The notes below the pieces were generated by a model, which did not search any database, was not told the DNA's origin, and saw only the letters and a list, made by a program, of their open reading frames with translations. Of a stretch of DNA of 64,000 nt, positions 16,802 to 25,403 are shown piece after piece. Both the position numbers and the translations under genes were made by a program. Position 1 is the stretch's first letter, and every line of letters begins with the position of its first letter. The stretch is from Phaeobacter sp. G2 (lineage in GTDB: Bacteria; Pseudomonadota; Alphaproteobacteria; Rhodobacterales; Rhodobacteraceae), in NCBI GenBank assembly GCA_025163595.1, contig CP104100.1, positions 558,001-622,000 of the forward strand, given 5' to 3'.

Positions 16802-17916
16802 GCAGCCCTCACCTTGGGGGCTCCCCGTGTTTGTCGCGCCTCTTCCAACACAAAACCGTCGTCTGGGTGCCAGGAGGCATAGACCCGCGCCCCGGTGCTT
16901 GCGTCCAGCTGATCAAGCTCGCGTTGCTGAACCTGTGCCACCAGGCTATGGCCAGATGTGGTTTCCAGATGCAGATTGACAACCGCACCGGCAAACTCCT
17001 CTGATATCAGTGTGCAGGCGATTTCGTTTTCGCCCCAACCCGGGGTGACGGTCACGGATATTCTGTCAGCCCGTATAGCCAGATCCACAGTCTCGCCTTG
17101 GGAGAGCCCGGTGCAGTTGGCCAGCCGGACTTTGCCGTCGCGTGTTTCCAGAAAGCGATTGCCGTCCTCTTTGCCCCGGACCTTTCCTTCCAGCAGGCTG
17201 ATGCCGCCAACAAACTGAGCGACAAATTTGCTGCGGGGACGCAAAAAGATGTCCTGCGGGCTGCCAATTTGTTCCACCCGGCCGCCGTTCATGATGACAA
17301 CCCGGTCAGCCAGCGAAAAGGCTTCGGAATGGCTGTGGGTGACATAGACAAAGGTGATGCCGAGCTCGCGCTGGAGCGTCTTCAACTCGCCCTGCATTTT
17401 GATCGCCATATGGGCGTCCAGCGCCGAAAGCGGCTCGTCCAAAAGTAGAACTTTGGGTTTCAGCACGAGGCTGCGGGCCAGGGCGACGCGCTGGCGCTGA
17501 CCGCCTGACAGACGCGCGACATTGCGCTCTGCGTAGGTGGAAATGCCCAAACGCTCCAGCCAGTCATCGACGCGGCGCTTGCGCTCGGGCCCGGAAATGC
17601 CGCGCATCTTCAGTCCGAACTCGACGTTTTCCCGCACGGTCATGAAGGGAAACAAGGCCAGGCTTTGCCAGACCATGGGGGTTTCCCGCTCCCAGACCGG
17701 CAGTTGGTCGATCCGGTCTCCCGCAAGCGTGATCTGGCCACGGTCGGCAGTTTCAAGACCGGCAAGCATGCGCAGGGTCGTGGTCTTGCCGCAGCCAGAC
17801 GGCCCCATGATCGCAATGAACTCCCCCTGGGCAATATCAAGCGAAAACTCTTCGACGGCGATGAAGCTGCCATAGGACTTGGCAAGCCCGTCCATTTTCA
17901 AATGCGCGTTGGTCAT
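16798..17916 (-). CDS. ABC importer ATP-binding protein (PotA-like)
   Basis: This 372-residue ATPase of the polyamine/iron (PotA/FbpC) subfamily has Walker A GPSGCGKTTTLRMLAG near residue 38, signature LSGGQRQRVALARSL, Walker B LLLDEPLSALD, H-loop VYVTHSHSEAF, and a C-terminal TOBE-like regulatory region from about residue 285. The Q-loop is TPMVWQSLALFPFMTV. The correct start is the ATG at 17916, which overlaps the permease stop (TAATG). A much longer frame continues upstream but is the permease gene read out of frame. Confidence 0.92.
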   Translation of the reverse strand: MTNAHLKMDGLAKSYGSFIAVEEFSLDIAQGEFIAIMGPSGCGKTTTLRMLAGLETADRGQITLAGDRIDQLPVWERETPMVWQSLALFPFMTVRENVEFGLKMRGISGPERKRRVDDWLERLGISTYAERNVARLSGGQRQRVALARSLVLKPKVLLLDEPLSALDAHMAIKMQGELKTLQRELGITFVYVTHSHSEAFSLADRVVIMNGGRVEQIGSPQDIFLRPRSKFVAQFVGGISLLEGKVRGKEDGNRFLETRDGKVRLANCTGLSQGETVDLAIRADRISVTVTPGWGENEIACTLISEEFAGAVVNLHLETTSGHSLVAQVQQRELDQLDASTGARVYASWHPDDGFVLEEARQTRGAPKVRAA

Positions 17917-18734
17917 TATGTCTCCTCCTTGGACATGGCGCCGCCGCTCTGGCTCAGAACCACGGCAAGCGCGATCAGAACCAGTGTGAGCGTGACGGAA
18001 AAACTCATTGTGCCGATGACATGGATCGTCGGGTCGACCTGTCCCTGAAGCGTAGTCAGAACCGCAACGGGAATGGTTTCGTTCAACCCGCCGGTGAACC
18101 AGGCGATTACGTATTCGTCGAACGACACCGCAAAGGTGATGAGGAAGGCTGCGAGAATGGCCGGCAGCGTGTGCGGCAGCACGATCCGGGCGAGCGCGGA
18201 ATGCGGCTGGGCGCCGAGGTTCTGCGCAGCTGTTTCCAGTGTCTCGTCCAGCTGGGCCAGCCGCAACCGGCATATCGCCATCGCAAAGGGCGCGGCAATC
18301 ACCACATGGGCGGCAACCACAGCCATCAGCGTACCGGCGATACCGATGCGGGAGAAAAAGGCCAGCATGGCGAGGCCAAGGATGACCAGTGGCACCGTTG
18401 GCGGCAGCAAGGCCAGCGCCAGCACGGCCTTCTGGCCAAAGAACCGAAATCGATAGTCTGCATAGGCGGCGGCAAATCCCAGCGCGGTGGCGATCAGCGC
18501 GGTGATCGCAGCAACCGTCAGGCTGTTGCCAAGGGCCTCCAGCATCGCGCGGTCGGTCAGGACCTGGGCATACCATTGGGTGCTGAACCCGGACATATCA
18601 AGGCTCGGGAAACGGTCAGCGCTAAAGGAAAACAGCACTGCCGACAGGATCGGCGCATAGAGCAGCAGGAAAACCAATGCCAGCCCGGCGATCCAGAAGG
18701 CTTTGGGCAAGGAATGTTTCAGATGCGGAGGCAT
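17916..18734 (-). CDS. ABC importer permease (PotC-like)
   Basis: This 272-residue permease has six predicted transmembrane helices and the EAA-loop region ETAAQNLGAQPHSALARIVLP near residues 166-186. It closes with VSFDEYVIAWFTGG, typical of PotC-type subunits. It is 3 bp from the preceding permease gene and overlaps the ATPase start. Confidence 0.9.
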   Translation of the reverse strand: MPPHLKHSLPKAFWIAGLALVFLLLYAPILSAVLFSFSADRFPSLDMSGFSTQWYAQVLTDRAMLEALGNSLTVAAITALIATALGFAAAYADYRFRFFGQKAVLALALLPPTVPLVILGLAMLAFFSRIGIAGTLMAVVAAHVVIAAPFAMAICRLRLAQLDETLETAAQNLGAQPHSALARIVLPHTLPAILAAFLITFAVSFDEYVIAWFTGGLNETIPVAVLTTLQGQVDPTIHVIGTMSFSVTLTLVLIALAVVLSQSGGAMSKEET

Positions 18735-18737
18735 GTC

Positions 18738-19619
18738 TTATCCTTTCTCACGATAAGCCCAGAGGACGGTTAGGAAGGCGGTGACCAGCAGGCTTGCGAT
18801 CATCAGCAGCGCCACCACGGCGGCGCGCGGCCATTGCTGACCCGCCCGAACAAGATCCGTCACCAGGATCGGCAGGGTCTGGAAGGCGCCACCACCAAGA
18901 TAGGCAGCGCTGACGAACTCGGCGTAGGACAGCAGAAAGGCAAACAGCAGCCCCAGTGCCAGACCGGGCCGGGCCGCGGGCAGGATCACACGGAACAGGA
19001 TTGCTGCGGGCCGCGCCCCAAGGTTGGCGGCTGCCGAAATCCCCGTTCTGTCCACATTGGCAAGGGCGATGGTCTGCAGGATCAGCACGACCGGCAACGC
19101 CAGGGTTGCATGACCGAGAAACAGCGCGAAATAGGTGTTGAGAAGGCTTTCGCCTTTGCCACCTAATGCCTGAACAACCGAAGAGATCACGCCGCCCTCT
19201 GTCAGGAAAACCTGCCAGGAATAGATGCGGACAAGATAGCTTGTGAAAAACGGCGCGATCGCGAGCCCCAGAAGGATCAGCCGCTGACGTGGCGCAGCAA
19301 CAAAGGCCATCGCGTAGGACGCCGGAAAGGCCAGGAGCGAAATCGCGACAGCGCTGGCCATCGACAGGCTGTAGCTGCGCCAGAAACTGGCCCAGAGAAA
19401 ATCAAGGCCCAGAACATAGCGCCAGGCCGACAATGTAGCGTCCGGTGTCAGCCGGTAGTTCACCACCGACCAGAAGGAAATCGCCACCAGCAAGCCAAGC
19501 GGCACGGCAAAGAACAGCAGCAGCCAGACCGGCAGCGGCAGGACCCAGAGCGCCTGCCAGGCGCGGTTAAAAAGGAACCGGCGCAACGAGGTGCGGGCCG
19601 GTATAGCAGGGGAAGTCAT
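18738..19619 (-). CDS. ABC importer permease (PotB-like)
   Basis: This 293-residue permease starts MTSPAIPARTSLRRFLFN at 19619, with GGGAG about 9 bp upstream. Further upstream in-frame codons lack a ribosome site and cover the hairpin after the binding-protein gene. Six helices are visible and the EAA loop reads AAANLGARPAAILFRVILPA. The segment FFTSYLVRIYSWQVFL is typical of PotB proteins. Confidence 0.9.
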   Translation of the reverse strand: MTSPAIPARTSLRRFLFNRAWQALWVLPLPVWLLLFFAVPLGLLVAISFWSVVNYRLTPDATLSAWRYVLGLDFLWASFWRSYSLSMASAVAISLLAFPASYAMAFVAAPRQRLILLGLAIAPFFTSYLVRIYSWQVFLTEGGVISSVVQALGGKGESLLNTYFALFLGHATLALPVVLILQTIALANVDRTGISAAANLGARPAAILFRVILPAARPGLALGLLFAFLLSYAEFVSAAYLGGGAFQTLPILVTDLVRAGQQWPRAAVVALLMIASLLVTAFLTVLWAYREKG

Positions 19620-19642
19620 GTCGGTATCTCCCATCGGGTTGC

Positions 19643-19667
19643 GGTCCCGGCTTGCAGTGCCGGGACC
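19643..19667. other. Intercistronic hairpin between binding-protein and permease genes
   Basis: A perfect 9-bp stem GGTCCCGGC/GCCGGGACC with a 7-nt loop lies 11 bp after the binding-protein stop. It may act as a 3' stabiliser that keeps the binding protein more abundant than the membrane parts. Confidence 0.6.
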
Positions 19668-19677
19668 GGACCGGGCA

Positions 19678-20793
19678 TCAGGCGTTCTTGTAGCGGGTCC
19701 AGGCGTCGTTCCAGGTTTCCAATGGTTGTTGCACTGGAAGCTCCCGCAGGCGGATACGTCCGGCGCGGATCTCATCGAGCGCGTTTGGGCCGTTCAGCAC
19801 CATGTTTTGACGCTGTGCCTCTCCTGGCAGTTCATCATTCAGCCGGGCCCAGCCCGACCGCGTCGGGATCATCGCTGGATAGGCCTTGAGCGTGGCGGTT
19901 TTGACCTGGCCTTCGGGTGACAGCATGTATTGGATAAATGTCCGGGCCAGATCCTGATTTTTGGACCCGGCACCAATTGACAGGGACTCGGTCCATTGCA
20001 GGCCACCTTCCTCGGGGATGGTGGTGGTGACATCAGCACCATCGCGGGCCAGTACGCCGGTGATCCAGTCGCCGATACCGGGGATCGCAGCGACCTCGCC
20101 GGAGCGCAGCGCCGACAACATCCCGCCGTAGTCATAAAAACCGCGCACCTGAGGCCGGAGTGACATCATCGTTTCTGTCAGTTTTGACCAGCGGCTCTCA
20201 TCAAGGTCGAAAGGCGTCTCATTTCCGTTCACCAGGCTCAACGTTCCAAGGTTGGGCAGATGCCAGTCAAAATGGCCAATCCGCCCCTCATGCTGAGCGT
20301 CCCACATGCTGCGATAGCTGCGGGCTTCGGCCTCGCTCATCGCGGCGCGATTATGGGACAGCCCGAGGAACCCGAACCGCAGAAAGACCGCATAGGGATC
20401 ACCGTCAAACCAGTGGCCACGGAAATTCTGAAACTCCGGAAAAAAGTCGTCAAACGGATAGTCTTCTGGTGCCAGGGGGGCGATGAAGCCGGCCTGCTGC
20501 AATTGCACCACGTATTCCGCGTCCGACAGGATCACATCGTAAGTTCCGGCCGGAGACTGGGCGATTTGCGCCAGCATCTGGTCGCCACCGACGTACTCCT
20601 TGGCGCGGATCCGCACGTTGTGCGTTTCCTCGAATGCACCGATCGCGTCGGGGTCGGCATGGCCTGCCCAGGTGAGCATTGACAGGTCGCGGCGGCCCTG
20701 CGCTCGCAGAACGGCCGGGGAGGCGAGGACGGCGGTTGCCGCGAGCCCCCCCTTGATCAATTGGCGCCGAGTGGTAATAATGTTGCGTGTCAT
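19678..20793 (-). CDS. ABC importer substrate-binding protein (PotD-like)
   Basis: This 371-residue periplasmic protein has a twin-arginine-like signal (TTRRQLIKGGLAATAVLASP) and a predicted cleavage after RAQG. The mature part has the PotD/PotF-type features LSMLTWAGHADPDAIGAFEE, YDVILSDAEYVVQLQQAGF and TESLSIGAGSKNQDLARTFIQYMLSPEG. AGGGAGGA precedes the ATG at 20793. It is the first gene of a seven-gene operon ending with the DUF1989 gene. The ligand is not evident; a polyamine or other nitrogen-rich cation is possible. Confidence 0.88.
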   Translation of the reverse strand: MTRNIITTRRQLIKGGLAATAVLASPAVLRAQGRRDLSMLTWAGHADPDAIGAFEETHNVRIRAKEYVGGDQMLAQIAQSPAGTYDVILSDAEYVVQLQQAGFIAPLAPEDYPFDDFFPEFQNFRGHWFDGDPYAVFLRFGFLGLSHNRAAMSEAEARSYRSMWDAQHEGRIGHFDWHLPNLGTLSLVNGNETPFDLDESRWSKLTETMMSLRPQVRGFYDYGGMLSALRSGEVAAIPGIGDWITGVLARDGADVTTTIPEEGGLQWTESLSIGAGSKNQDLARTFIQYMLSPEGQVKTATLKAYPAMIPTRSGWARLNDELPGEAQRQNMVLNGPNALDEIRAGRIRLRELPVQQPLETWNDAWTRYKNA

Positions 20794-20898
20794 TTTGTCC
20801 TCCCTTTTCATTCCACAAGCTTCAGAAAGAGGAGGCTTAAAAACAAATGACCATTCTTCAGGCCATGCTGAGTTTTCTTTTCCCCAGGGATGGACGCC

Positions 20899-21771
20899 AT
20901 GCGTAAGCTCCCGCCGTTAAACGCAATTCGTGCCTTCGAAGCGGTCGCCCGAAGGCTCAGTTTTGCTGATGCGGGGGGTGAACTCGGCGTCACCGCGACG
21001 GCTATCAGTCACCAGATCAGGCATTTGGAAGCCTATCTCGGGTTCCAGCTGGTCGAACGCCGCCCCCGCCAGATCGCCCTCACGCCGGCCGGGCAGGAGC
21101 TGTTTCCCAAACTGCAGACGGCCTTTGATACCTTGGGCGAGGCCTTCGCAATGCTCGACAAGGATGTCGAACAATCGCTGGTCCGGGTCACAACCACCTA
21201 TGCTTTTGCAGAACGCTGGCTGGTGCCGCGCCTCGGGGACTTTTTCGACCAGCACGGCGACATCAGGGTCGAGGTCGAGACCGATGACGATGTGCTGGAC
21301 CTGCGAGCTGACCGGCTGGACCTGGCGATCCGGTATGGCCCGCACACCGCTGTGAGTGAGCAAGCCGAGGTTTTGCTTTCAGACCGCTATATCCCCGTCA
21401 GCCTGGCCGAGTGCCCGGACACCGGTTTGCAAGATACTCGCTTGCTGGGGTTTCGCTGGCGCAATCCGGAGATGGGCGGCCCGACCTGGGAGGAATGGTT
21501 CAAGGAAGCCGGGGAGGCATTCCCAACGGACCAGATCACCCGTTTCAGTGATGAAAGTGCCGCTTTCAATGCGCTGGATCAGGGGTTGGGGTCGCTTCTG
21601 TCCAGCAGTGCGCTTGTCGCGGACGGTCTGAGCTCAGGCCGCTACCGGCAGATACCCGGTCCCGAGCTGAGCGGCTTTGCCTATAGCCTCGTGCTCAACC
21701 CACTGTCGCGCAACAAGAGAGGCGTTAAGATATTCGCCGATTGGATCATGCACGCCGCCCAACAGGTGTGA
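20899..21771 (+). CDS. LysR-family regulator, GcvA-like, divergent to the ABC/amidase operon
   Basis: This regulator of about 290 residues (an ATG at 20890 is an alternative start) begins MRKLPPLNAIRAFEAVARRL, with HTH GVTATAISHQIRHLEAYLG. A type-2 periplasmic fold effector domain follows (LDLAIRYGPHTAVSEQAEVL, LLGFRWRNPEMGGPTWEEW). It is 105 bp from and divergent to the importer operon, so it is the obvious candidate regulator of that operon. A TCAG-N6-CTGA dyad at 20858-20871 lies in the gap. Confidence 0.85.
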   Translation: MRKLPPLNAIRAFEAVARRLSFADAGGELGVTATAISHQIRHLEAYLGFQLVERRPRQIALTPAGQELFPKLQTAFDTLGEAFAMLDKDVEQSLVRVTTTYAFAERWLVPRLGDFFDQHGDIRVEVETDDDVLDLRADRLDLAIRYGPHTAVSEQAEVLLSDRYIPVSLAECPDTGLQDTRLLGFRWRNPEMGGPTWEEWFKEAGEAFPTDQITRFSDESAAFNALDQGLGSLLSSSALVADGLSSGRYRQIPGPELSGFAYSLVLNPLSRNKRGVKIFADWIMHAAQQV

Positions 21772-21995
21772 ATACCAAGCCTCTGGCAGCATCTTGCGCC
21801 TGTGTTTGTTCCAGCTTCATTTGGCCCAAAATATCCTCGCCCAAGGTACAAAGACATTTTTGCTGCTGTTTTTTGTAGTCATTATAGGTCGATTTTGTTG
21901 TCCAGGCACCTATTGGGGCAACTGTGCATTTGCTCCGGGCTGCACCATGGATTAGAGAGAATGTTGAACCGCTTTCCCGACAGAGACCAAAGCCC

Positions 21996-22475
21996 ATGAG
22001 CCGCATCAGTCAAATCGAGTTGGATGACCGCAATCTGCCACCGCCGACAGCGGAGATCGAGCAGGAACGAAAAGTTGCGATTTTTGATCTAATCGAGGAA
22101 AACTCTTTTACACTCCCTTCGCGTGGGGACCGACCAGTTGTGGATGGCCCCTACCATCTGGGTCTTGCCATTCGTGAAAAACGTCTCGTGTTTGACCTGC
22201 AAACCGAAACTGGGGAAAAGGCTGCAGAATTTCACCTGTCGCTCTCCCCTTTCCGGCAGGTGGTGAAAGATTATTATCAGATCTGCGAGAGCTACTTTTC
22301 CGCTGTAAAAACGCTTCCTCCCAGCCAAATCGAGACCATTGATATGGCGCGGCGCGGCATTCACAACGAGGGCAGCCGGGTGCTGCAAGAACGCCTGGAA
22401 GGTAAGGCGGAGGTCGATACCGATACTGCCCGCCGCCTCTTTACGCTTATTTGTGTGCTGCATTTTGGGGGGTGA
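21996..22475 (+). CDS. UPF0262 family protein
   Basis: This 159-residue protein of unknown function begins MSRISQIELDDRNLPPPTAE and contains ALREKRLVF-like and LSPFRQVVKDYYQICESYF stretches typical of UPF0262, a family found in alphaproteobacteria. No membrane segment or signal peptide is seen. It is followed after 3 bp by the LMW-phosphatase gene, a pairing that suggests a shared function. Confidence 0.85.
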   Translation: MSRISQIELDDRNLPPPTAEIEQERKVAIFDLIEENSFTLPSRGDRPVVDGPYHLGLAIREKRLVFDLQTETGEKAAEFHLSLSPFRQVVKDYYQICESYFSAVKTLPPSQIETIDMARRGIHNEGSRVLQERLEGKAEVDTDTARRLFTLICVLHFGG

Positions 22476-22478
22476 TGG

Positions 22479-22937
22479 GTGAGCGCGTTACCGCAGTCCG
22501 TATTGTTCTGCTGTGATCATAATGCGGTCCGCTCGCCTATGGCTGAGGGGATCATGAAGAAGTTCTATGGCACTGGCACCTATGTGCAGTCTGTCGGCGT
22601 CAAAAATGATCTTGAGATCGATGGGTTTTGCGTCGCGGTCTGCCAAGAGATTGATGTGGAACTGTCGCGCCATCGGTCGCGCTCATTTGACGAGATGGAG
22701 CAATGGGGCGATGATCTGTCATCCTTTGATCTGGTCATCGCGCTGTCGCCTGCCAGCCAGCGCCGTGCCTTGGAATTGACGCGGGTCTTTCACTTGGATG
22801 TTGAATACTGGCCAATCATGGATCCCACCGGCCTGGGCGAGACACGTGAAGCCAAGCTGGACAGCTATCGGCAAACGCGTGATCAGATTATCCAGCAGCT
22901 GACGGCGCGCTGGGGCGAAGCAAGCGAAATCATATAA
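22479..22937 (+). CDS. Low-molecular-weight protein-tyrosine phosphatase family protein
   Basis: This 152-residue protein starts at a GTG. The phosphate loop C-x5-R is Cys12-Arg18 in FCCDHNAVRSPMAEG, and the acid motif is seen in WPIMDPTG. ArsC-type arsenate reductases share the fold, but context and loop favour a phosphatase. The P-loop DHNAV departs from the usual LGNIC. It is coupled to the UPF0262 gene. Confidence 0.85.
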   Translation: MSALPQSVLFCCDHNAVRSPMAEGIMKKFYGTGTYVQSVGVKNDLEIDGFCVAVCQEIDVELSRHRSRSFDEMEQWGDDLSSFDLVIALSPASQRRALELTRVFHLDVEYWPIMDPTGLGETREAKLDSYRQTRDQIIQQLTARWGEASEII

Positions 22938-23462
22938 CCCGGCCCTGTGCCCGCCGTAATTGCGGTACTGCAGGTGAAACCATCAACCTGCCGGGTGGGG
23001 CTGTGCGAAACCCTGTCTCAATACCATGCTACGCATCCTGCAGTGGCTTTGATCCGGGCCAGGTTGTCGCCCGCGCCGAATCGGTTTTGTCGCTTCGCGA
23101 CCGGAGGAGGCCCCTGGGGATGGCTTTTTTTTTATCCTCGTGCCTTCCATGCTGGCGCGCTGCCATTCAGTTTTGGCCTTCTGCAGCCTTTAGCCCCTCA
23201 GCACACAGCCTGAGGCCAAGCCACCACACAGGCCGCTGGAACGCGTATAGGGCCTGCTAAGGCCATGCGCTGATTGCTAGGGCAATGACGCGGTTTGCGT
23301 GCAGGGATTTCGCAAATCTTGTGTCCCAGATAAGGCGTTATAATTCTGGGCGCGCGCTCTGACGGCAAGGGCTTGAGGTTCAGATAGGCCAAAGGAAGAG
23401 TTGCCATTTCTCTATTGGTCTGGCCTGTTGTGGCAAGCCAAAATAAGTAAGGATCTGAGCTT
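22938..23462. other. 525-bp intergenic region with terminator-like elements
   Basis: No convincing protein gene is seen. A small stem GCAGGT/ACCTGC lies at 22970-22991. At 23107-23133 an imperfect GC stem (GCCCC..GGATGGC) runs directly into nine T residues, a plausible terminator. Because this lies about 170 bp past the phosphatase stop, the transcript between could be a 3' UTR or a small RNA. The right half holds the promoter of the nitrilase-like gene. Confidence 0.4.
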
Positions 23463-24341
23463 ATGAAAATCGCAACCGCTGCCTACCCGCTTGATTGGCT
23501 CGACAGCTGGGCACAGTATGAAGACAAGCTAGCAGCCTGGGTGGCAGATGCCGCAGGTCAGGGCGCTGATCTTTTGGTTTTCCCCGAATACGGCGCGATG
23601 GAGCTGTCCACCCTGGATGGCCCAGGTGTGGCTGCGGATTTGCAAGGGTCTATCACCGCCGTATCCGACCGCATGGACGATGTGGCGGCACTGCATCAAA
23701 AGCTCGCTGCCGAATATAATGTATATATTCTAGGGGCTTCTGCCCCGGTAAAGGCTGGTTTTGATCTGCCGGTGAACCGGGCTGAGTTTTACAGCCCCTG
23801 TGGCGCCCGGGACCATCAGGATAAGCAGATCATGACCATGTTTGAGCGTGATCCCTGGCAGATCGGCGCGGGCGGGCCATTGAAACTGTTTGATACCGCC
23901 CTCGGCAAGATTGGTGTTTTGATCTGCTATGACAGCGAGTTTCCGCTTTTGGGGCGCGCTTTGACGGAGGCGGATATCATCCTGGTGCCTTCCTGCACCG
24001 AGGCCCTGGCTGGGTATTGGCGGGTCCGCATTGGCGCCATGTCACGGGCACTTGAAGGGCAATGTGTTACGGCGCATGCCTCGGTTGTTGGCACCGCGCC
24101 CTGGTCGACGTCGGTGGAGGTCAATCTCGGCATGGGGGGGGTCTTTGGGCCACCTGATACCGGCTTTCCTGCAACCGGTGTTATCGCCGAAGGAACCCTT
24201 GGGCAGCCAGGCTGGACTCTGGCGGAGGTTGACCTGAAAACCATTGCAGATGTGCGTGCCGCAGGGGTGGTGCGCAATCGCAGCCATTGGCCAGAACAGG
24301 AGCAGAGGATAAAAACCTCTAGAATCCTTCTCAAGCCGTGA
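23463..24341 (+). CDS. Carbon-nitrogen hydrolase (nitrilase superfamily)
   Basis: This 292-residue alpha-beta-beta-alpha hydrolase has the Glu-Lys-Cys triad in order: Glu42 (LLVFPEYGAME), Lys121 (HQDKQIMT) and Cys155 (VLICYDSEFP). Members hydrolyse amides, nitriles or carbamoyl groups. The start MKIATAAYPLDWL matches family N-termini. It sits alone between the phosphatase and infA; other genomes of this group often have these closer, so it may be an insertion (recollection, not tested). The substrate is unknown. Confidence 0.85.
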   Translation: MKIATAAYPLDWLDSWAQYEDKLAAWVADAAGQGADLLVFPEYGAMELSTLDGPGVAADLQGSITAVSDRMDDVAALHQKLAAEYNVYILGASAPVKAGFDLPVNRAEFYSPCGARDHQDKQIMTMFERDPWQIGAGGPLKLFDTALGKIGVLICYDSEFPLLGRALTEADIILVPSCTEALAGYWRVRIGAMSRALEGQCVTAHASVVGTAPWSTSVEVNLGMGGVFGPPDTGFPATGVIAEGTLGQPGWTLAEVDLKTIADVRAAGVVRNRSHWPEQEQRIKTSRILLKP

Positions 24342-24425
24342 TTGCGCCCTTGAAATATTGGGAGAATAGGCTCATTTAGTCCCAGTTCCCGCAGCTGGGC
24401 GGGGTAATATGAATATGGAGACAAC

Positions 24426-24644
24426 ATGGCCAAGGAAGATACGCTCGAATTTCCCGGTGTCGTGAAGGAACTCCTGCCTAATGCGACGTTTCGGGTCGAG
24501 CTGGAAAACGGCCATGAGATCATCGCACATACGGCGGGCAAGATGCGCAAGAACCGCATCCGTGTTCTGGCTGGCGACAGGGTACAGGTGGAAATGACCC
24601 CCTATGACCTGACCAAGGGCCGGATCAACTACCGCTTTAAGTAA
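24426..24644 (+). CDS. infA: Translation initiation factor IF-1
   Basis: This 72-residue S1/OB-fold protein starts [20 protein letters not shown] and ends [11 protein letters not shown], diagnostic for IF-1. It binds the A site of the 30S subunit during initiation. It is followed by a clear terminator. Confidence 0.98.
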   Translation: MAKEDTLEFPGVVKELLPNATFRVELENGHEIIAHTAGKMRKNRIRVLAGDRVQVEMTPYDLTKGRINYRFK

Positions 24645-24668
24645 GCTGTTGATCCGCCAATTGAACCA

Positions 24669-24694
24669 AAGCCCGGCCATTGTGCCGGGCTTTT
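24669..24694 (+). terminator. Rho-independent terminator after infA
   Basis: A perfect stem AAGCCCGGC/GCCGGGCTT with a 6-nt loop is followed by TTTT. Confidence 0.9.
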
Positions 24695-24821
24695 GTATGT
24701 GCGGCCCTGCAGGTCGCAGCCTCTGGCAGGAATATTTGCGGAAAGATGAAGCCAGGGGCTGCTCTTTCTTGTTTGACTATTCCGCTTTATGACGGGGTGA
24801 AATGGAAAAGGGGCCAAAGCA

Positions 24822-25403
24822 ATGGCATTTATTCTGGGATCAGGCAGTCCGCGGCGGCTAGAGCTTTTGGCGCAGCTGGGTGTTGTACCCGATGCTGTGC
24901 GGCCGCCGGATATCGATGAAACACCTCTGGCACGAGAGCTCCCCCGCGCCTATTGCACCCGGGTCACCCGCGAAAAAGTCAGTGCTGTCCCGGCAGAGGC
25001 CGATGACGTTGTGCTATGTGCGGATACTACGGTTGCCTTGGGACGTCGCATATTGGGAAAGCCCGCTGATGCCGGACAGGCCGCTGAGTTTTTGCTGGCC
25101 CTTGCGGGACGCCGCCACCAGGTGATCACTGCAGTCGCCCTGCGTCGCGGCGACAAGCTTTGGCAGCGTTCGGTGGTGAGCCAGGTCAAAATGAAGCGCC
25201 TGTCCGACGCCGAATTGAACGCCTACCTCGCGAGTAATGACTGGCAGGGCAAGGCCGGAGGGTATGGTATTCAAGGCCCGGCTGGGGCCTTTATTCCCTG
25301 GATCAGCGGGTCTTTTACCGGAATCGTTGGCCTGCCCTTGGCAGAGACCGCAAATATGCTGCAAGCCGCTGGCTGCAAGCTTTACAAGGAGGCCGCCGCA
25401 TGA
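24822..25403 (+). CDS. maf: Maf-family nucleotide pyrophosphatase
   Basis: This 193-residue protein has the Maf signature [17 protein letters not shown], the catalytic ADTTVAL segment near residue 68 and the C-terminal [30 protein letters not shown]. Maf proteins hydrolyse non-canonical or modified NTPs such as dTTP/UTP or m7GTP. The stop overlaps the start of the RNase G-like gene by 4 bp. Confidence 0.93.
   Translation: MAFILGSGSPRRLELLAQLGVVPDAVRPPDIDETPLARELPRAYCTRVTREKVSAVPAEADDVVLCADTTVALGRRILGKPADAGQAAEFLLALAGRRHQVITAVALRRGDKLWQRSVVSQVKMKRLSDAELNAYLASNDWQGKAGGYGIQGPAGAFIPWISGSFTGIVGLPLAETANMLQAAGCKLYKEAAA

Noticed and set aside
16798..18576. A 592-codon version of the PotA-like ATPase
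   Set aside because: The first 220 codons overlap the permease gene in another frame and look random. The ATPase begins at the ATG at 17916.
22947..23213. Small open frame in the gap before the nitrilase-like gene
   Set aside because: No ribosome-binding site, unnatural composition, and it runs through the terminator-like stem and T-run.
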